Source of the DNA: an uncultured bacterium
GTDB lineage: Bacteria > Cyanobacteriota > Vampirovibrionia > Gastranaerophilales > Gastranaerophilaceae
Direction of reading: 5' to 3'
DNA length: 64,000 bases
Assembly (NCBI GenBank): GCA_900547155.1
Contig: URFH01000009.1
Coordinates: 1 to 64,000, forward strand
Shown piece after piece: positions 44,157 through 53,265 of the stretch. The first letter of the stretch is position 1. Every line of letters begins with the position of its first letter. The position numbers and the translations under genes were made by a program. The notes under the pieces are model-generated. The model was not told where the DNA came from. It saw nothing but the letters and a program-made list of their open reading frames with translations, and ran no database searches.

Positions 44157-44678
44157 TTATGCAGATTTTTGTTTTGCAACCGCGTCGATTGCTCTTACGA
44201 GGCTGCTCATTACAGCGTTCATTGCGCCTGCGATACCTGTTGCAGGTGAATTTACGCAGCCAAGCATTTTCGCATAAAGTTCTTCTCTTGACGGTGTTTT
44301 TGCAAGAGCTTCAACTTCGCTTGCATTCAGAAGCTGTCCGTCGAGTGCACCGGCAATGATTTCGCATTTTTTCTTGTCTTTGATGAATTTTGCGAGGACT
44401 TTAGCCGGAGAAACTTCGTCATTAAAGCCGAATGCTACCGCAGTAGATTCTTTCATGACGTCAGAGAGAACTTCGTATTGTGTTCCTTTGAACGCAATTT
44501 TAGCTAAGGTATTTTTTGTAACCGTATAGTCAGCACCTTCTTTTTGAAGAGCACGTCTGAGCTCGGTGATTTCGTCAACGCTCAAACCTTTATAGTTAGT
44601 TACAATAGCTACTTTAGCCTTTTCAACATTTTCTTTAATGTGATTGATTTTTTGTTCTTTAAAGGCTTTTGTTGCCAT
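44157..44678 (-). CDS. rplJ: 50S ribosomal protein L10
   Basis: This 173-residue protein anchors L7/L12 dimers to 23S rRNA. VAIVTNYKGLSVDEITELRR, YTVTKNTLAKIA and the C-terminal helix are typical. AAAGGAG precedes the ATG. The usual nusG-rplK-rplA neighbours are missing; here rplJL stand alone, divergent from rsgA, with a long leader. Confidence 0.97.
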   Translation of the reverse strand: MATKAFKEQKINHIKENVEKAKVAIVTNYKGLSVDEITELRRALQKEGADYTVTKNTLAKIAFKGTQYEVLSDVMKESTAVAFGFNDEVSPAKVLAKFIKDKKKCEIIAGALDGQLLNASEVEALAKTPSREELYAKMLGCVNSPATGIAGAMNAVMSSLVRAIDAVAKQKSA

Positions 44679-44799
44679 GGTTTGCTCCTTTGTGATTATT
44701 TATCGACCTGATTGATGTCAAATATTAAAAAATGACTTCGCGAAACCGCAAAATCATTACATCAATTTATAATATCGCCAAATGGCTGCTTATTCTTGA

Positions 44800-44985
44800 C
44801 TTTTATGATCCTCGATAGGCTTTTTCTTTTTAAGAGGAGGCTTTTTTATTATCTGCACCCGTTAACCATTCATCCAGCGGACTTTAGCTAACCAGGTCCT
44901 TAACGCCACCCGTTAACTATTCATCCAATGGACTTTAGTTAAACAAGCACTTAGGCCACCCCGCCTATTGTCTGCGGTTCAGTAA
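44800..44985 (-). promoter_or_regulatory. Candidate L10 leader with duplicated module
   Basis: The minus-strand leader of rplJ contains CCGCAGACAATAGGCGG (about 44964-44980), which resembles the AGAC...AGG part of ribosomal protein L10 leaders, followed by two roughly 50-base direct repeats. Each repeat reads AAAGTCC-x-TGGATGAAT-x-GTTAACGGGTG. L10 is known to repress its own operon through such leaders. Assignment is tentative. Confidence 0.5.
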
Positions 44986-45056
44986 TTAATTTATATAAAA
45001 CAAAGAAAATATGCAAGAAAATTGTTAAATTTTATTAAAGAAACGGAACACCCCAA

Positions 45057-45180
45057 GCAGATTAGGAGGATTTTACTTTGTAGTGACTATGGGGGAGGCT
45101 TCAAATATTAAGAAAAGTGGTCAATAATTGTTGCATAGCCGGAGGAATCGGAACGGAAAAGTAAAATCCTCCTAATCTGC
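45057..45180 (+). repeat. Family A element, copy A2
   Basis: A perfect 23-bp inverted repeat (45057-45079 with 45158-45180) encloses a 78-base middle that starts GTAGTGACTATGGGGGAGGC and ends GCCGGAGGAATCGGAACGGA. Stem sequence is unrelated to that of A1. A run of 11 C follows the right arm. Confidence 0.92.
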
Positions 45181-45245
45181 CCCCCCCCCCATCAATAATA
45201 TTTGCAGTATAATAAAATAAGTCAAAACAACAAACAAAAGGTTCA

Positions 45246-46268
45246 ATGCAGGGACAAATTTTTAAAATACATTCTGATTTTTATTACGTAAACACGCCCG
45301 ACGGTGTGTTTGAGTGCAAAATCCGCGATGTTTTAAAAAAACAAAAAGCGCAAATCTTCACAGGGGACTTCGTCGAGCTCGAAAGCATAAATGCGGACTC
45401 AAAACAGGCGTTTATTTCAGGCGTTCTGCCCAGAAAAAGCTTCATCCCGAAACCAAAAGTCGCAAATATCGACGGAATCGTCATTGTATCGGCAATAAAA
45501 GAGCCAAACCTCGATTTTGAACAGCTGAACAGATATCTTTGCTTCTGTGAATATTACGGAATAAAACCAACCCTCTGTTTTAATAAAAACGACCTTAAAG
45601 ACGACAGCAGCGTCATTGAAAACATAAAATCCATCTATGCACCGCTCGGATATGACATAATTTTCACTTCTGCAAAAGAAAAAGAGGGAATTGAGGAACT
45701 TGAAGCGGTTCTGGCGGACAAAATCACGGTATTTTGCGGACTTTCAGGCGTAGGAAAATCCTCTCTGGCAAACGCAATCAACCCGAACTTAAATCTGCGC
45801 ACAAAAGAAGTCAGCCAAAAATCCGACCGCGGAACCCACACAACAAGGCATTGCGAAATCGTGGAACTTGAACTTAGCACGGGCAAAAACGCAAAACTCG
45901 TCGACACTCCGGGTTTCAGCCATTTGAGATTTGATTTTTTAATGCCTGCTGAAATTTCAGGACTTTTCCCCGAAATCAACGCCCGCAAAGCCGGCTGCAA
46001 GTTTTCAGACTGCCTGCATGAGCATGAAATCGGCTGCAATGTTATTGAAAACCTTGAAAAAATTAGCAAATCCCGCTACGAAAGCTACCTTAGATTCGTA
46101 AACGAAGCAAAAGACTACAAAACGCAGGTCACATACGGCGGAAAGAAAACAGAAAGCCGCTCAAAAACCCTGCATAACAAAACTGTCACAAAAATCAGCG
46201 ACAAAAAAAGACAAATTTCAAGAAAAACAGCAAACCAGAAAACCGAAAAGGAAAATAACCATGAATGA
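45246..46268 (+). CDS. rsgA: Ribosome small-subunit GTPase RsgA
   Basis: This 340-residue circularly permuted GTPase helps mature the 30S subunit. An OB fold (residues 1-65) comes first, then NKND (113-116), the P-loop GLSGVGKSS (165-173), DTPGF (220-224) and a zinc site with C251, C256, H258 or H260 and C264. The basic tail (305-340) is extended. It overlaps the next gene by eight bases. Confidence 0.95.
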   Translation: MQGQIFKIHSDFYYVNTPDGVFECKIRDVLKKQKAQIFTGDFVELESINADSKQAFISGVLPRKSFIPKPKVANIDGIVIVSAIKEPNLDFEQLNRYLCFCEYYGIKPTLCFNKNDLKDDSSVIENIKSIYAPLGYDIIFTSAKEKEGIEELEAVLADKITVFCGLSGVGKSSLANAINPNLNLRTKEVSQKSDRGTHTTRHCEIVELELSTGKNAKLVDTPGFSHLRFDFLMPAEISGLFPEINARKAGCKFSDCLHEHEIGCNVIENLEKISKSRYESYLRFVNEAKDYKTQVTYGGKKTESRSKTLHNKTVTKISDKKRQISRKTANQKTEKENNHE

Positions 46269-47142
46269 AAAAGATAAAGCGCAAATTGCAGAATATAAAA
46301 AGGTTGTAAACGAAAATCTGGACAAATTCCTGAAAATTCAATACCCTGAAAAAATCTGGGAATCAATGAGATATTCTGTGCTAGCTGACGGAAAAAGAAT
46401 CCGTCCTGTGCTTGCGCTGGAGGCTTGCAGAGTTTTGAGCGGGGATTACAAAGCCGCAATCCCGACCGCATGCGCAATCGAAATGCTCCATGCGCAGAGT
46501 TTAATCCATGATGACCTGCCCTGTATGGATAACGACGATTACAGACGCGGAAAACTCACAAATCACAAGGTTTTCGGCGAATCAACAGCGGTTCTGGCTG
46601 GCGATGCGCTGCTTTCATTCGCCCCGCAGGTGATTATTCAACACACAAAAGCCGATGCAAATACAGTTTTGCGGGTTCTTGAAGAATTCGTAATAAATGC
46701 CGGCGCTGAACGGCTAATCGGCGGACAGGTTGTGGATATTGACTCAGAGGGCAAACAAATTTCAAAAGAAACACTCGATTATATTCACAATAACAAAACG
46801 GGCGCGCTTTTTAAACTTTCATTAAGAACCGGCGCAATCCTTGCAGGCGCTGACGAACAAAAAATCGACGCACTCACGCAATATGCGGAAAAAATCGGGC
46901 TTGCGTTCCAGATTTCAGACGATATTCTCGACGAAACCGCCACTTACGAAGAATTGGGCAAAACTCCCGGAAAAGATAAAGAAGCAGGGAAAGTTACCTA
47001 CCTCAGTTTTTACGGAATGGAAGAAGCGAAAAAGCATTTAGATTGCCTTTGCCGCGAAGCTTGTGATATATTAATGAGGAATGGAATTGATTCAGGAATA
47101 CTTTGCTCAATAGCAAAGAAAATTTATGAAAGGGTAAAATAG
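46261..47142 (+). CDS. ispA: Polyprenyl (farnesyl/geranylgeranyl) diphosphate synthase
   Basis: This 293-residue enzyme elongates isoprenoids. The first Asp-rich motif is DDLPCMD (84-90) followed by NDDYRRGK, and the second is SDDILDE near residue 220. The six-residue spacing in the first motif fits bacterial farnesyl/geranylgeranyl synthases; chain length is uncertain. Three bases separate it from the DivPAP gene. Confidence 0.92.
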   Translation: MNEKDKAQIAEYKKVVNENLDKFLKIQYPEKIWESMRYSVLADGKRIRPVLALEACRVLSGDYKAAIPTACAIEMLHAQSLIHDDLPCMDNDDYRRGKLTNHKVFGESTAVLAGDALLSFAPQVIIQHTKADANTVLRVLEEFVINAGAERLIGGQVVDIDSEGKQISKETLDYIHNNKTGALFKLSLRTGAILAGADEQKIDALTQYAEKIGLAFQISDDILDETATYEELGKTPGKDKEAGKVTYLSFYGMEEAKKHLDCLCREACDILMRNGIDSGILCSIAKKIYERVK

Positions 47143-47145
47143 AGA

Positions 47146-47601
47146 ATGTACCAGATAAATACGGGGTTTGAGGTTCTGGCAAACGGGCTTTTGGCGGCAG
47201 TTATTGCACAAATTTTAAAATTTATAGGATTTATACTTACCCATCAGAAAATCAATTTCAAAACCTTTGCAACCACAGGCGGAATGCCCAGCGCTCACAG
47301 CGCAGCCGTCATAAGCCTTGCGACAACGGTCGGGCTCATTGAGGGGTTCAATTCGGTGGTGTTTGCGATTGCACTCGGCTATTCTTTTGTTGTAATGTAC
47401 GATGCAGCGGGCGTTCGCCGCTCGGCAGGCAAAATTGCTGCCTCGTTGAACAGGGTTATGGAGGAATTTTACGCCCATCGCCCTTCTGCAGCAGGTGAAA
47501 AGCTTAAAGAGCTCCTTGGCCACACACCTTTTGAGGTTTTTGTCGGGGCTATTCTGGGCTGTGCAGTTGCATTCTTTATGCACACGGTTGTTCTTGCCTA
47601 A
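47146..47601 (+). CDS. DivPAP family membrane phosphatase (DUF212)
   Basis: This 151-residue membrane protein is a divergent PAP2-like acid phosphatase. TTGGMPSAHSA (about 44-54), DAAGVRRSAGKIA and LGHTPFEV are signature motifs. It may dephosphorylate prenyl or lipid phosphates, which fits its place directly after the prenyl diphosphate synthase. Confidence 0.88.
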   Translation: MYQINTGFEVLANGLLAAVIAQILKFIGFILTHQKINFKTFATTGGMPSAHSAAVISLATTVGLIEGFNSVVFAIALGYSFVVMYDAAGVRRSAGKIAASLNRVMEEFYAHRPSAAGEKLKELLGHTPFEVFVGAILGCAVAFFMHTVVLA

Positions 47602-47619
47602 TTTCCGGTTAGGAGAAAA

Positions 47620-49278
47620 ATGAAAGAGTCTGATTTTTCTTTATATAACAACTTTTTCACCGCTGTAATGGTGCTGGATGAGGCACAGCGCATAGTTTTT
47701 CGCAATTTTCAGTTTGAAAAAAGCTTCGGAACGGTGAAAAATCTGGAGAAATTCGCTAATTACTTCAATTTTGACATTTGCGTGCTTGATTCTGAAAACC
47801 TGCTGAACGCCAACCCCGTGGCGTTTGCGCTGGCTTCGCCGGAGAATTATACCTCAATTGCCGTATATCAAAAGGGAAAAAACGCATTTTATCAGCTGAA
47901 CTCCTTTTTTGACAGGGGTTTTAGGGTTCTGGCGTTCAAAGATATTACGGACAGCATGCTTATTGAAAGCCTTGAAAACCGTTATGAAAAGCTGAACATG
48001 CGCTGCGCCCAGCTCGAAGAAGAAAACCGCACAATCGCTGATTTTCGCCAGAAAGCCCAGAATCAGGCAATAAAAATGGCGCTTATGCACAGAATTTCCA
48101 ACGTTATCCGCGAATCAATCGACATTTCAAAAATCGTAAACTCAACGCTCAAAGAACTTTCCAGCCTTTTTGGCGCGCAAAAGGTTTATTATGCAAAAAT
48201 TGACGGAAAAAATTACATAATCGAAAATGTTTACCCCACAAAATTCAAAAACGCGGCAGGCGAAAAGGTAGAATTCGACGAAAACACGAGAAATTCAATT
48301 TTTTCAAAAAATATTTCCATAAAACCTTGCCTCAAAGAATTTTCCAACTCAAAAGAAACATTCCCCTCGCCGGTAACCCGCATTCTTGTGCCGGTTTACA
48401 GGCTAAACAACTTTCTCGGGGTGCTTATTATTTTCACAAACAAGCCCGAAGACCCGCAAAACGATATTCTACAGTCGATTTCGACCCAGCTTGCGTCTGC
48501 AATGGTTCAGGCGTCGCTTTTTGCGCAAATCAGCTCGAAAAATCAGGAGCTTGAAACAGCGCTGAAAGAATTGAAAGAAACGCAGCTACAGCTTATAAAT
48601 TCCGAGAAAATGGCGTCACTGGGGCAGCTTGTTGCCGGAGTTGCGCATGAAATCAACACTCCGCTCGCTTCAATCAACTCGAACAACGACATTTTGTCCA
48701 CTCTCATCACCCGCCTGAAAATCAATGACGAAAAGCTTTCCGGCACTTTAGAAAGTATAAACAAAATTGACAAAGAGGCGATAAAAAGGATAAATCGCAT
48801 TGTAAAAAGCCTGAAAAGCTTTGTGCGGCTGGATGAATCCGATTTGCAGGAGGCGGATATCAACAAAGAGCTTGATTTAACACTGGAGCTTATCCGTCAT
48901 GAAACCAAAAATCGCATAAAAATCACCAGAAATTACACTGAAATCCCGCTCATAAAGTGCTATCCGAACATGCTGAACCAGGTTTTTATGAATTTGTTGA
49001 TAAACGCATGCCACAGCATTGAAAATACGGGCGAAATCGTTATTTCTACGGCTTTTTCAAATGGAAATCTTATTGTGAAAATAAAAGACGACGGCTCCGG
49101 CATTGACGACAAAATAAAAGACAAAATTTTCAATGCAGGAACCACAACAAAAAAAATCGGAACCGGCCTGGGGCTTGCAATTACGAAAAAAATCATAGAA
49201 AAACACCGCGGAACAATAGATTTTACAACAGAAAAAAATCAGGGCACGGAATTCGTCATAACAATCCCATCCCTTTGA
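47620..49278 (+). CDS. Sensor histidine kinase with GAF domain
   Basis: This 552-residue soluble kinase has a PAS-like N-terminal part (1-115), a coiled coil, a GAF domain (about 150-300) and the kinase core with H343 in GVAHEINTPLAS, NLLINACHS, DDGSGIDD and GTGLGLAI. The H-box type belongs to the HWE-free class often paired with NarL or unlinked regulators. No regulator is adjacent. The ribosome site is AGGAG. Confidence 0.88.
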   Translation: MKESDFSLYNNFFTAVMVLDEAQRIVFRNFQFEKSFGTVKNLEKFANYFNFDICVLDSENLLNANPVAFALASPENYTSIAVYQKGKNAFYQLNSFFDRGFRVLAFKDITDSMLIESLENRYEKLNMRCAQLEEENRTIADFRQKAQNQAIKMALMHRISNVIRESIDISKIVNSTLKELSSLFGAQKVYYAKIDGKNYIIENVYPTKFKNAAGEKVEFDENTRNSIFSKNISIKPCLKEFSNSKETFPSPVTRILVPVYRLNNFLGVLIIFTNKPEDPQNDILQSISTQLASAMVQASLFAQISSKNQELETALKELKETQLQLINSEKMASLGQLVAGVAHEINTPLASINSNNDILSTLITRLKINDEKLSGTLESINKIDKEAIKRINRIVKSLKSFVRLDESDLQEADINKELDLTLELIRHETKNRIKITRNYTEIPLIKCYPNMLNQVFMNLLINACHSIENTGEIVISTAFSNGNLIVKIKDDGSGIDDKIKDKIFNAGTTTKKIGTGLGLAITKKIIEKHRGTIDFTTEKNQGTEFVITIPSL

Positions 49279-49333
49279 CAAAAACCGGAAAATGTTAGAA
49301 TATAGTTAAAAAATAGATAAATCAGGGGTAAAT

Positions 49334-50419
49334 ATGGAACAAGCGGAGCTTATCATAGGAGTTCATTCAAGCGGAGAAAGCGATTCGGACGCAAAAGCGC
49401 TCATTGAAGCTTTTAGAAAAAACGGCGCAAAGGCTTTTACAACGCAAGAATGCGACGCGCAAAATCTTGTTCCGAATTTAACAATCGGCTACGATTCAAC
49501 AGGGATTTCCGGCTGGCAGAAGTATTTGAACAAAAATATCACGAACATAATGTGGTCGGGCGGTTCTGTTTTTGAAAAAAATACTGATTTTGTTGAACAA
49601 TTTGCCAAAATGCCGAATTTTATCCTGCTCACCTCAACCCCATGCGACACAGAGCCGGTTGGCAGGTTTTTTGCCAGCCTAAAACACGGAGCGCTGATTC
49701 ACGGGGCAAAACCGGCTGAAAATCCGAAAAACTTCAGCCAGAGAGAATACGATTTTCTATTTTCGTCAGATATTGTTGATATTGACGAAAAAATGGCGGA
49801 ATTAAAAGCCAAAATGCCGGAATTTGTTTACAAAATGATGATGGACATGTACCACATTTCCTCGAACAATCCGGTTCTTTCATTCTGGCAGATTTACAAG
49901 CTTTTTTGCGAAAATTTCGGGCTTGCGTTTGATTTTGAGCAATATTTGCTCCTTTTCTCAAACGTAGCCCCGCTTATAACCTCAAACAAGAAAATTCAGA
50001 TGATAAAAGCGCTTAAAGATTTCAATGTTAAGGTTTCCGGCTGCGAAATCTGGAAAAAATACATTGACGGCAAGGTTGAATACATTGGCGCGGCTGATTC
50101 TTCGCAATTTAGCAATGCAAAAATCGTTTTGCACTACCAGTCGGTCGAAATGTCGATGGGGCTTGAAAAAAGCATGCTGGAAGCGGCTGCGTCAGGCGCT
50201 TTTATACTTTCTTCAAAAACTCCTTCGATTGAATCCATTTTTGGCCGCAATATGGAGTATTTTGATTCCGCAGAGTTTAAAGATATTGCGCAAAAGGCGG
50301 ATTATCTTTTGAAAAACCTCCCTGAGTGCGAAAAAAGAGCGGAAAATGTCCTCCAATCGCTCCGTAATGAAAATTCGCTCGAAAAAAGGGTTGGGGAAAT
50401 TCTCGGGCTGGTTAAATAA
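49334..50419 (+). CDS. CgeB-like putative glycosyltransferase
   Basis: This 361-residue protein shows the C-terminal layout of CgeB/GT4-like transferases: SMGLEKSMLEAAASGAFILS, IFGRNMEYFDSAEFKDIAQKADYLLKNLPE and LEKRVGEIL. The N-terminal Rossmann half begins LIIGVHSSGESDSD. The sugar donor and acceptor are unknown. A GGGG ribosome site precedes the ATG. Confidence 0.65.
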   Translation: MEQAELIIGVHSSGESDSDAKALIEAFRKNGAKAFTTQECDAQNLVPNLTIGYDSTGISGWQKYLNKNITNIMWSGGSVFEKNTDFVEQFAKMPNFILLTSTPCDTEPVGRFFASLKHGALIHGAKPAENPKNFSQREYDFLFSSDIVDIDEKMAELKAKMPEFVYKMMMDMYHISSNNPVLSFWQIYKLFCENFGLAFDFEQYLLLFSNVAPLITSNKKIQMIKALKDFNVKVSGCEIWKKYIDGKVEYIGAADSSQFSNAKIVLHYQSVEMSMGLEKSMLEAAASGAFILSSKTPSIESIFGRNMEYFDSAEFKDIAQKADYLLKNLPECEKRAENVLQSLRNENSLEKRVGEILGLVK

Positions 50420-50444
50420 GCCGGTTGATGTTGTATTAAGCAGG

Positions 50445-50509
50445 TTTTAAGTATTTTTAGGAACCGGAACGGGCTTCGCCGCTTTTACGTTTCCTAAAAA
50501 TGCTTAAAA
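50445..50509. repeat. Element C, variable-stem type hairpin
   Basis: A 19-bp stem with one wobble (50445-50463 with 50491-50509) encloses a 27-base loop that begins CCGGAACGGGCTTCGCCGC. Only one copy is in the window. It lies just after the glycosyltransferase stop codon. Confidence 0.75.
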
Positions 50510-50543
50510 ACGGCCTAATGTTGGGGGATTTTTCGTTTTGGTT

Positions 50544-50624
50544 TACAAAGTCGGGAATGTTCATTTTTCGACGCCTATGAGCGCTGCAAATCAAGCTGGA
50601 AAAATGAATATTCTCAACTTTGTA
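50544..50624 (+). repeat. Family B element, copy B2
   Basis: Arms 50544-50568 and 50600-50624 pair over 25 positions with one mismatch and two wobbles. The 31-base loop (50569-50599) begins CGACGCCTATGAG and matches that of B1 at 26 positions, in an unrelated stem. Confidence 0.88.
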
Positions 50625-50646
50625 TGTTGATATTCGATAAAAAGCC

Positions 50647-51927
50647 TTACAACAAAATCCCCGCAATACAAGCGGAAAGATAAGACGCGAGAGTTCCGCA
50701 AAACAGCGCTTTAACGCCCAATTTTGCCAAATCTTTACGTCTGTTGGGCGCCAGTTCGCCGATTCCGCCGATTTGGATGGCAATGGAGCCGAGATTTGCA
50801 AATCCGCAAAGCGCAAAACTTGCAATAACAACACTTTTCGGGTCAAGAACCGCTTTCATTGAAGTCAAATCAAGGTACGCAATAAATTCGTTGAAAACAA
50901 GCTTCGTGCCCATCAAAGCGCCGACCGCACCCGCATCTTTGAGCGGAACGCCCATCGGAATAGAAAAAAGCGAGAAAATTGCGCCAAGAATTTCCTTTAA
51001 CGACAGGTGATTCAGGTCAATATTAATAAACGCAAGGCTCAAATGCAGTTTTTGCGCCAGAAACTGACCGACACCGCCCAGAATCCAGTCAATCATCGAA
51101 ATCAAAGCAATCAGCGCAATCAGCATGGCGATTACATTTATAGAAACCTTCATACCGTCTGACGCGCCGTGCGCAATCGCGTCAATCAGGTTTACATGGT
51201 TCTTTTTGATTTCAACTTTTACCTCGTTTTTCGTCTGGGATTCTTCGGTTTCGGGGTAAACGATTTTAGAAATGACCAGAGCCCCCGGAGCCGCCATTAT
51301 TGAAGCGGCAAGCAGGTATTCCGCCGGAATTCCCATCCCTATGTACATCGCCATCACGCCGCCCGCGATACAAGCCATACTTCCGGTCATCGAAGCGAGA
51401 AGTTCGGACATTGTCATGCCCGAAAGGTATGGTTTAATCATAATTTGCGCCTCAACCTGCCCCACAAATGCGCTGGCGATGTTAGAAAGCGATTCTGCGC
51501 CGGAAACATTCATTATGCGGTACATGATTTTTGCAAAAAACGCGACAACACGCTGCATTATGCCGTAATAGTAAAGAATATTCACAAGAATAAGGATGAA
51601 AATGATAGTGGGAATCAGTTTTAGCGCAAAAATAAAGCCTGCGCCCGCACCGAAAAGCTCCTCCATCTTCGCCGGATTGTTAGTCAGCACGCCGAAAACA
51701 AAATCGCCGCCCATATTAGAAAAATCAAGGATTTTTTGGATAAACATGCCGATAGCATGGAAAATTTGTTTTCCAACAGGCACTTTCAGGATAAAAACAG
51801 CCAGAAGCACCTGCAAAATCAAGCCGGGGATAACCGTTTTGAGTGAAATAGCTTTTTTGTTGTTAGAAAATGCAAACGCAATCCCCAAAATTAAAATAAT
51901 TCCGAAAATACCGACAAATCTTTCCAT
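50647..51927 (-). CDS. nupC: NupC-type concentrative nucleoside transporter
   Basis: This 426-residue inner-membrane protein imports nucleosides with a cation. It has about ten hydrophobic segments, the conserved FVGQVEAQIMIKPYL, GSMACIAGGVMA and the C-terminal FALCGFANLGSIAIQIGGIGELAP. It could supply the pyrimidine-nucleoside phosphorylase and thymidylate kinases elsewhere in the window. Confidence 0.92.
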   Translation of the reverse strand: MERFVGIFGIILILGIAFAFSNNKKAISLKTVIPGLILQVLLAVFILKVPVGKQIFHAIGMFIQKILDFSNMGGDFVFGVLTNNPAKMEELFGAGAGFIFALKLIPTIIFILILVNILYYYGIMQRVVAFFAKIMYRIMNVSGAESLSNIASAFVGQVEAQIMIKPYLSGMTMSELLASMTGSMACIAGGVMAMYIGMGIPAEYLLAASIMAAPGALVISKIVYPETEESQTKNEVKVEIKKNHVNLIDAIAHGASDGMKVSINVIAMLIALIALISMIDWILGGVGQFLAQKLHLSLAFINIDLNHLSLKEILGAIFSLFSIPMGVPLKDAGAVGALMGTKLVFNEFIAYLDLTSMKAVLDPKSVVIASFALCGFANLGSIAIQIGGIGELAPNRRKDLAKLGVKALFCGTLASYLSACIAGILL

Positions 51928-52126
51928 GTTCCATTCTTTCTTTTAATGTATTTTCAGGCACCGGCCTGTTCGTTTATTTTATTTACAATTGTACTCAAAC
52001 CATGCCCAAAATACTAAACATTTTTGATATATATTTTATATTTGTAACAAAGTTAAAAAATTTCCGGCCACGGGCGCAATTTTCGGCGAATTTTTGTTTT
52101 TATATCTGTGTGAAGGTGTATTTATT

Positions 52127-52441
52127 ATGCAAAATCAGGTAAACAGTGTGAATCCGAATATGAAATTTCAGCCGAACCCGCGACAGGTCGTGTGTCCGCC
52201 AGCGCAAATGTACAAATATTCGCTTTATGACGAACTAAAACTCGGCGAAGACAAGTACAAAGAAATTAAATCAGCGCTGCGAAGCCCAAAAGCGATTCCC
52301 AAACCCACAAAAACCGAAAATTTATTGAAAAACATCTTCACTCTTGCGATAATCGGCGGCGGCTGCGTGCTGGGTTACAAAAACAGAGAAAAAATTCTCG
52401 AATTCATAAAAAAAATACCTCAAATATTTGGTAAAAAATAA
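52127..52441 (+). CDS. Hypothetical protein with one membrane helix
   Basis: This 104-residue protein has a Pro- and Asn-rich N terminus, a basic middle and a membrane segment (FTLAIIGGGCVLGY) near the C terminus followed by basic residues. No family is recognised. I start at ATG 52127 after GAAGGTG; a longer frame to 52094 is not supported by a ribosome site. Confidence 0.6.
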   Translation: MQNQVNSVNPNMKFQPNPRQVVCPPAQMYKYSLYDELKLGEDKYKEIKSALRSPKAIPKPTKTENLLKNIFTLAIIGGGCVLGYKNREKILEFIKKIPQIFGKK

Positions 52442-52465
52442 TTTTCAGCAGTTTATAATGGAAGT

Positions 52466-52891
52466 ATGGAAGTGGACAAGTTTACAAAAACATATCATCA
52501 AAAAGAAAACGACGAAGTCGCAATGGACGACTTTAAAGTCGATTTTTCTGCTGCGCAGTCCATTTTCTCAAGAAATCCCCTGAATTCGGCTGATGACCCG
52601 GAAAAAGAAGAAAATTCGCAGGGATTTTTTGAATTCATGTTTGAAAAATTTGAGGAATACCTCGACAAAAACAAGAAAAATTCACCGCTTGCGCGCAAGC
52701 TCAAAATGCTCATCCACTTTTTCCAGATAAAAGACACTCTGAGCAGGCTCAACAAAATAAACAGCTCGGTTGACGAGCTCGTAAACCTGAAAGTGCCATT
52801 CGGTGGGCAGCAAAAACGCTATGAAATCCTTTCAAACCGGCTAATTCGCGCAAATTATCTTCATTCCCAGATTAAAAAGGAACTGTCATAA
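52466..52891 (+). CDS. Hypothetical protein
   Basis: This 141-residue protein is acidic and mostly helical, with FFEFMFEKFEEYLDKNKKN and a central helix pair; it has no signal peptide. No family is recognised. A TATAAT lies six bases before the ATG and overlaps a GGAAG sequence, so either a leaderless start or a close ribosome site is possible. Confidence 0.55.
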   Translation: MEVDKFTKTYHQKENDEVAMDDFKVDFSAAQSIFSRNPLNSADDPEKEENSQGFFEFMFEKFEEYLDKNKKNSPLARKLKMLIHFFQIKDTLSRLNKINSSVDELVNLKVPFGGQQKRYEILSNRLIRANYLHSQIKKELS

Positions 52892-52892
52892 T

Positions 52893-53252
52893 CTAGAGCT
52901 TTCCAATCAACTTTTTAAGAAGCGGGTCGATAAAAAGCACAAATATGTAGATTGCGTCGTAAAACCAGAGCATTTTATTAGGGTTTGAGCGATTAAAATC
53001 AGGTTTTGCGGCCCTGTAAACATCAATAACCATCCTGATTCCGTAATATAACACAAAAGGCATTAAAAACAGCGCAGCCAGAGCCACCAGCGCCATTACT
53101 TTTTGATGTCCGCCCCTGAAAAAGAAAACAATGTAGGACAAAACCTCAAGAAGCAAAAATACAACCGCCATTTTCCTGTAATACTGTGAATACAGGCGAT
53201 AGACTTCAAAAATGTCAATCATTTTCTTGAGATTTTCACCGAGTTGGCTCAT
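52893..53252 (-). CDS. Small membrane protein, three helices
   Basis: This 119-residue protein has three hydrophobic segments (MAVVFLLLEVLSYIVFFF, VMALVALAALFLMPFVLYYG, YDAIYIFVLFIDPLL). Its start lies 14 bases after the map stop, so it may be the last gene of the adk-map operon. Function is unknown. Confidence 0.65.
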   Translation of the reverse strand: MSQLGENLKKMIDIFEVYRLYSQYYRKMAVVFLLLEVLSYIVFFFRGGHQKVMALVALAALFLMPFVLYYGIRMVIDVYRAAKPDFNRSNPNKMLWFYDAIYIFVLFIDPLLKKLIGKL

Positions 53253-53265
53253 TTTCAGTCCAAAA

